Below are positions 5,466-7,895 of a stretch of DNA of 7,895 bases, piece by piece. Origin of the DNA: an uncultured Lachnospiraceae bacterium (GTDB lineage Bacteria > Bacillota > Clostridia > Lachnospirales > Lachnospiraceae). Location of the stretch: positions 1 to 7,895 of the forward strand of contig CAJUJP010000081.1 in assembly GCA_910586615.1 (NCBI GenBank). Direction: 5' to 3'. Each line of letters begins with the position of its first letter. Within the stretch, counting starts at the first letter, position 1. The translations under genes and the position numbers were made by a program. The notes below the pieces were generated by a model. The model saw only the letters and a program-made list of their open reading frames with translations. It was not told the origin of the DNA and made no database searches.

Positions 5466-5581
5466 ATACTGTATGGCAGAAAGCTGGCACCCCGGCAGCA
5501 TCCTTAGTCTGTCTGCCTTGCCAACGGCCGGCTCATTACCCTCTGATAATAAATTTACACATAATAATACGGAGTCTTGAA
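5466..5581 (+). other. Gap between transporter and hydrolase genes
   Basis: This 116-base gap can form a branched stem (GGCAGA 5475-5480 with TCTGCC 5512-5517, and GCTG/CAGC inside at 5483-5499). No T-run follows, so it is not a clear terminator. A GATAAT at 5545-5550 is -10-like, but its best -35, TTGCCA at 5518-5523, is 21 bases away, which is too far. GGAG at 5571-5574 is the hydrolase ribosome site. Co-transcription with the transporter is likely but not proven. Confidence 0.4.
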
Positions 5582-6604
5582 ATGAACAGAAAAGCAATTG
5601 AAATCCAAAATATGATATTACCCGAAAAAGGCTACGAAAAAGCAATGAAGACAGTTGTAGAACCGTATCTTACCGCGCGTAAAACAGAAACATACTACGA
5701 AAGAAGCAAAGGCCAGCGCAGCTTCTACATCCGCTGTCTGGCAGATCACCCGCGGGGTGTCGTCGTGATTTCCCACGGATATACCGAGACCATCGAAAAG
5801 CATCTGGAAAACATCTACTATTTTCTCCGCGGAGGTTACCATGTTTTCATGCCGGAGCACTGCGGCCACGGACACAGCTACCGCCTCTGCAGGAACACGG
5901 AAGATCTGTCCCTTGTGCATATCGATGATTATAACAGATATGTGGATGATCTGCTTTTCGTTGCGCGGATTGCCTTAAGAGAGTTTCCCCGCCTTCCCAT
6001 GATCCTCTACGGTCACTCCATGGGCGGCGGTATCGCGGCGGCGGCAGCAGCACGGGCGCCGGAGCTGTTTTCCAGACTCATCCTCTCCTCGCCCATGATA
6101 CGCCCAAGCAGCGCTCCCACCCCCTGGCCTGTCGCATGTCTGATTGCAGGTATGTTCTGTCTGATTGGAAAAAACGAACGCTATGTAATCGGAAACCACC
6201 CCTATAACGGCCCGGAACAATTTAAAAACAGCGCTTCCAACTCAAAGGCCCGGTTCGAATATTATCAGGATAAGCGAATCGCGGAGCCACTGTTTCAGAT
6301 GAGCGCTCCTTCTTACGGATGGCTCTGGCAGACAGCCCGTTTAAATCATTACCTTCAAAGCAGAGCCTGGCGGCAGATCAACTGCCCTGTGCTTGTATTC
6401 CAGGCAAGCCGTGAGACCTATGTCTCAAATAAAGAACAACGACTATTCGTATGGAAACTCAACCGCCGGAAGAAAAGAATGGCAAAGCTGATCCGCGTAC
6501 CGGGAACAAGACATGAGATCTTTAATTCCAGAGCAGAGCTGCTGGCACGTTATTGGTACAGGATATTTGACTTTTCTTCGCGGAAATTTACTGTGAAATT
6601 ATAA
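5582..6604 (+). CDS. Alpha/beta hydrolase, lysophospholipase (PldB)/monoglyceride lipase-like
   Basis: A 340-residue serine hydrolase of the S33 / Hydrolase_4 type. The oxyanion region is VVISHGYTE (61-69). PEHCGHGHS (91-99) replaces the more usual DxRGHGxS. The nucleophile is S146 in GHSMGGG (144-150), and the catalytic histidine is H311 in TRHEIFN. The acid position in LVFQASRETYVSN is filled by E278 instead of aspartate, as in E. coli PldB (LQAEEERVVDN). The cap region holds a hydrophobic stretch (about 181-196) that could touch membrane. There is no signal peptide, so it is cytosolic or membrane-associated. Likely substrates are lysophospholipids, monoglycerides or other esters; this is family inference. 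GGAG lies 7 bases before the ATG. It is the last gene of the tetR-transporter set and converges with the next gene. Confidence 0.92.
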   Translation: MNRKAIEIQNMILPEKGYEKAMKTVVEPYLTARKTETYYERSKGQRSFYIRCLADHPRGVVVISHGYTETIEKHLENIYYFLRGGYHVFMPEHCGHGHSYRLCRNTEDLSLVHIDDYNRYVDDLLFVARIALREFPRLPMILYGHSMGGGIAAAAAARAPELFSRLILSSPMIRPSSAPTPWPVACLIAGMFCLIGKNERYVIGNHPYNGPEQFKNSASNSKARFEYYQDKRIAEPLFQMSAPSYGWLWQTARLNHYLQSRAWRQINCPVLVFQASRETYVSNKEQRLFVWKLNRRKKRMAKLIRVPGTRHEIFNSRAELLARYWYRIFDFSSRKFTVKL

Positions 6605-6617
6605 TTCATTAAAGCAC

Positions 6618-6637
6618 GGAGAATCCTCATTTTCTCC
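6618..6637. terminator. Weak hairpin between convergent genes
   Basis: GGAGAA (6618-6623) and TTCTCC (6632-6637) pair across an 8-base loop in the 76-base gap between the hydrolase and the unassigned gene. No T-run follows on either strand, so it could at most be a weak bidirectional stop or a processing site. Confidence 0.2.
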
Positions 6638-6680
6638 ATACCCAATTCCAATCTGTCAGAAACCCCGGGATGAAAGACGC

Positions 6681-7343
6681 TTATGCTTTCCTGTCAAACG
6701 CGGGCCTGTCTCCCAGGTAATCCGGCAGTTGTGCCAATTCATCCTCTACATCATTTTTTACGGCGCGATACTCCTTCCAGTAGATCGCATAAAATTCATC
6801 TTTCCTGGCCAGCTCTGCAGGTGTTAACTCATATCCCCATCCATATCCGGTATTTGACAGCACCTTTACGCCCTGATATTCTATCTCAGCCCCGTAACCG
6901 CCGCCTGTCAGCATTGGGCAGGTTAATATACCGCCGCCGGAAAGAGCAAACCTTTTCTCGGCAAGACTGCTTTCCCTTCCCTTTGCCGCTTCCAGAAAAT
7001 CAAGCAATGTAAGTTCACCTGTACCTTTACATTTCGGATTGCCGTTCTGGTTTTTCATCTGGTTCTTAGCGTGCTGATACAGCCCTTTTCTGTCCGGTGC
7101 GACTTCGGACAAGTATTCAGCACGCAACTGCGTAACTTTTATGGAAAGTTGCTCTGATTCTGACTTACTTCCTGCCATTGCCGCTTTTTTTGCCAATTCC
7201 CTGATCTCACTAATAAATTCTTCTTTTGATTTACCAGACTTCCCCGCTGTAGGGATATAAGACCAATCTGGCTCTCCTACTGAAGTTGTCGCAATTGTTA
7301 CATTTTTTATACTACTGACAGAACCGATTAATGATACTCCCAT
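6681..7343 (-). CDS. Unassigned 220-residue protein
   Basis: I do not recognise this protein. It has no signal peptide and no membrane segment. The first 35 residues are rich in S, T, G and V. Residues about 38-82 are charged and helical, possibly a coiled coil, and about 83-110 are basic and Asn/Gly-rich. A Gly-rich block (SGGGILTCPMLTGGGYGAEI, 135-154) follows, with aromatic residues after it (SNTGYGWGYEL, 163-173). A charged helix ends the chain, with YAIYWKEY in it. Two cysteines (C105, C142) are not in a recognisable metal motif. The ATG at 7343 follows a G-rich AGGGGG stretch four bases upstream, an acceptable ribosome site. The frame is long and codon-like, with similar GC to the chromosome-typical genes to its left. 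It is convergent with the hydrolase and downstream of the deaminase on the same strand, 201 bases away, so is probably transcribed alone. Confidence 0.78.
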   Translation of the reverse strand: MGVSLIGSVSSIKNVTIATTSVGEPDWSYIPTAGKSGKSKEEFISEIRELAKKAAMAGSKSESEQLSIKVTQLRAEYLSEVAPDRKGLYQHAKNQMKNQNGNPKCKGTGELTLLDFLEAAKGRESSLAEKRFALSGGGILTCPMLTGGGYGAEIEYQGVKVLSNTGYGWGYELTPAELARKDEFYAIYWKEYRAVKNDVEDELAQLPDYLGDRPAFDRKA

Positions 7344-7544
7344 AATACCCCCTGGTTTTTACTAAACCCCATAATTCGCCATACTCCTAAAAACTGTATC
7401 CGATCTTTTCTATTATGCTAAAATCTGGTTTAAATAACTCCCTTTTCGGAAAAGTGTACTCACTGCTTAAATTTTTAAGTACAATGTATATTATCACATA
7501 TGATCACGGAGTTACATTTACCCGGCAACTCTTTAAACGGGAGT
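7344..7544. other. AT-rich intergenic with several inverted repeats
   Basis: This 201-base gap holds CTTTTC-G-GAAAAG (7442-7454), CTTAAA-TT-TTTAAG (7466-7479) and TGTACT/AGTACA (7455-7460 and 7478-7483). The last pair brackets the second palindrome. CCCG/CGGG (7521-7524 and 7538-7541) lies at the end of the deaminase gene without a T-run. No gene is seen. Confidence 0.5.
7490..7498 (-). promoter_or_regulatory. Possible extended -10 promoter of unassigned gene
   Basis: On the minus strand TGTGATAAT has the extended TGn element plus five of six -10 bases. No -35 is recognisable. Initiation near 7480 would give a leader of about 137 bases containing the inverted repeats. A second -10-like CATAAT lies at 7412-7417, also without a good -35. 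Confidence 0.25.
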
Positions 7545-7895
7545 TTATTTATGTCGTGGAAATTCGGGCATCAAATCAATCAATTTAATTGTTCGTCCTT
7601 CTTTATCCAATAGAATTTCAATATTTTCCACATCTCCGCCTAAATGCATCATAAATTCTCTGCAAATACCGCAAGACGGAATTATATTTCCATCTTTATA
7701 TACTGAAACCACTTTTTTAATCTCACTTTCGCCATATGTAAGCATTGTTGATAAAGCATTTCTTTCAGCACACATTCCTATAGAGCCATCTGTGTCAATG
7801 CATATACCCTTGTAAATATTACCTTTTTTTGTGAGTACGGCAGATGCCACACTTCCTACCCACATTTTATTTGAAACATCATGGGGGTTCAAAAC
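7545..7895 (-). CDS. Cytidine deaminase-like enzyme, N-terminus cut by window
   Basis: The C-terminal about 117 codons of a zinc-dependent deaminase of the cytidine/blasticidin deaminase fold. The frame runs off the right edge; the TTG at 7892 is an internal codon, not a start, since roughly 20 N-terminal residues of the family are missing. The zinc and proton-shuttle motif CAERNA supplies the first zinc cysteine and the catalytic glutamate. SCGICREF supplies two more zinc cysteines, in the place of the usual PCGxCRQ. The sequence VCID/GICIDTD and the core VGSVASAVL fit the fold. The nucleoside or other substrate is uncertain; Glu replaces the common Gln after CR. The gene is noticeably AT-rich (58 GC in 180 bases at 7561-7740, about 32 percent). 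Confidence 0.87.
   Translation of the reverse strand, partial: VLNPHDVSNKMWVGSVASAVLTKKGNIYKGICIDTDGSIGMCAERNALSTMLTYGESEIKKVVSVYKDGNIIPSCGICREFMMHLGGDVENIEILLDKEGRTIKLIDLMPEFPRHK

Noticed and set aside
1..7895. CRISPR array, transposon or phage genes
   Set aside because: No regularly spaced identical repeats, no transposase or integrase frame and no phage structural genes were found on either strand.

Overview
The window looks like chromosome of a Gram-positive, low-to-mid GC Clostridia, most likely a Lachnospiraceae-type gut anaerobe. This rests on strong AGGAGG-type ribosome sites, a TTG start with an excellent Shine-Dalgarno, consensus sigma-A promoters, a tRNA-Arg(ACG) gene without encoded CCA, and the character of the proteins. 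That placement is inference. No transposase, integrase, phage gene or CRISPR array is visible.

Layout, left to right. Positions 1-150 hold nothing I can assign. A tRNA-Arg gene (151-224, minus) follows, with a perfect consensus promoter and an unusual leader hairpin. Three minus-strand genes come next. Read 5' to 3' they are a PrxQ/Bcp peroxiredoxin (2375-2827), yaaA (1620-2375), which overlaps bcp by one base, and a CPBP-family membrane protease (464-1393). The protease has its own likely promoter and a 155-base structured leader. The first two form a peroxide-defence pair. The protease and bcp share an almost identical 29-base leader and start block, which also shows that both proteins start four codons later than the longest reading frame suggests.

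A 550-base divergent intergenic region (2828-3383) separates this block from a plus-strand set: a TetR-family regulator (3384-4055), a GPH-type cation symporter (4119-5465) and a PldB-like alpha/beta hydrolase (5582-6604). Palindromes at the tetR promoter are good candidates for its own operator. The likely arrangement is a TetR-controlled transport and hydrolysis module with unknown substrate. The same intergenic region carries a repeat-like set of small hairpins that resembles, in shape and partly in sequence, the leader of the protease gene. This may be a dispersed structured repeat.

At the right end are two minus-strand genes: an unassigned 220-residue protein (6681-7343), convergent with the hydrolase, and the C-terminal part of a cytidine-deaminase-like enzyme cut by the window edge. 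The deaminase gene is clearly more AT-rich than the rest. I see no complete new defence or mobile system. The most interesting signals are the shared leader block, the paired structured repeats, the tetR operator palindromes and the unassigned protein.
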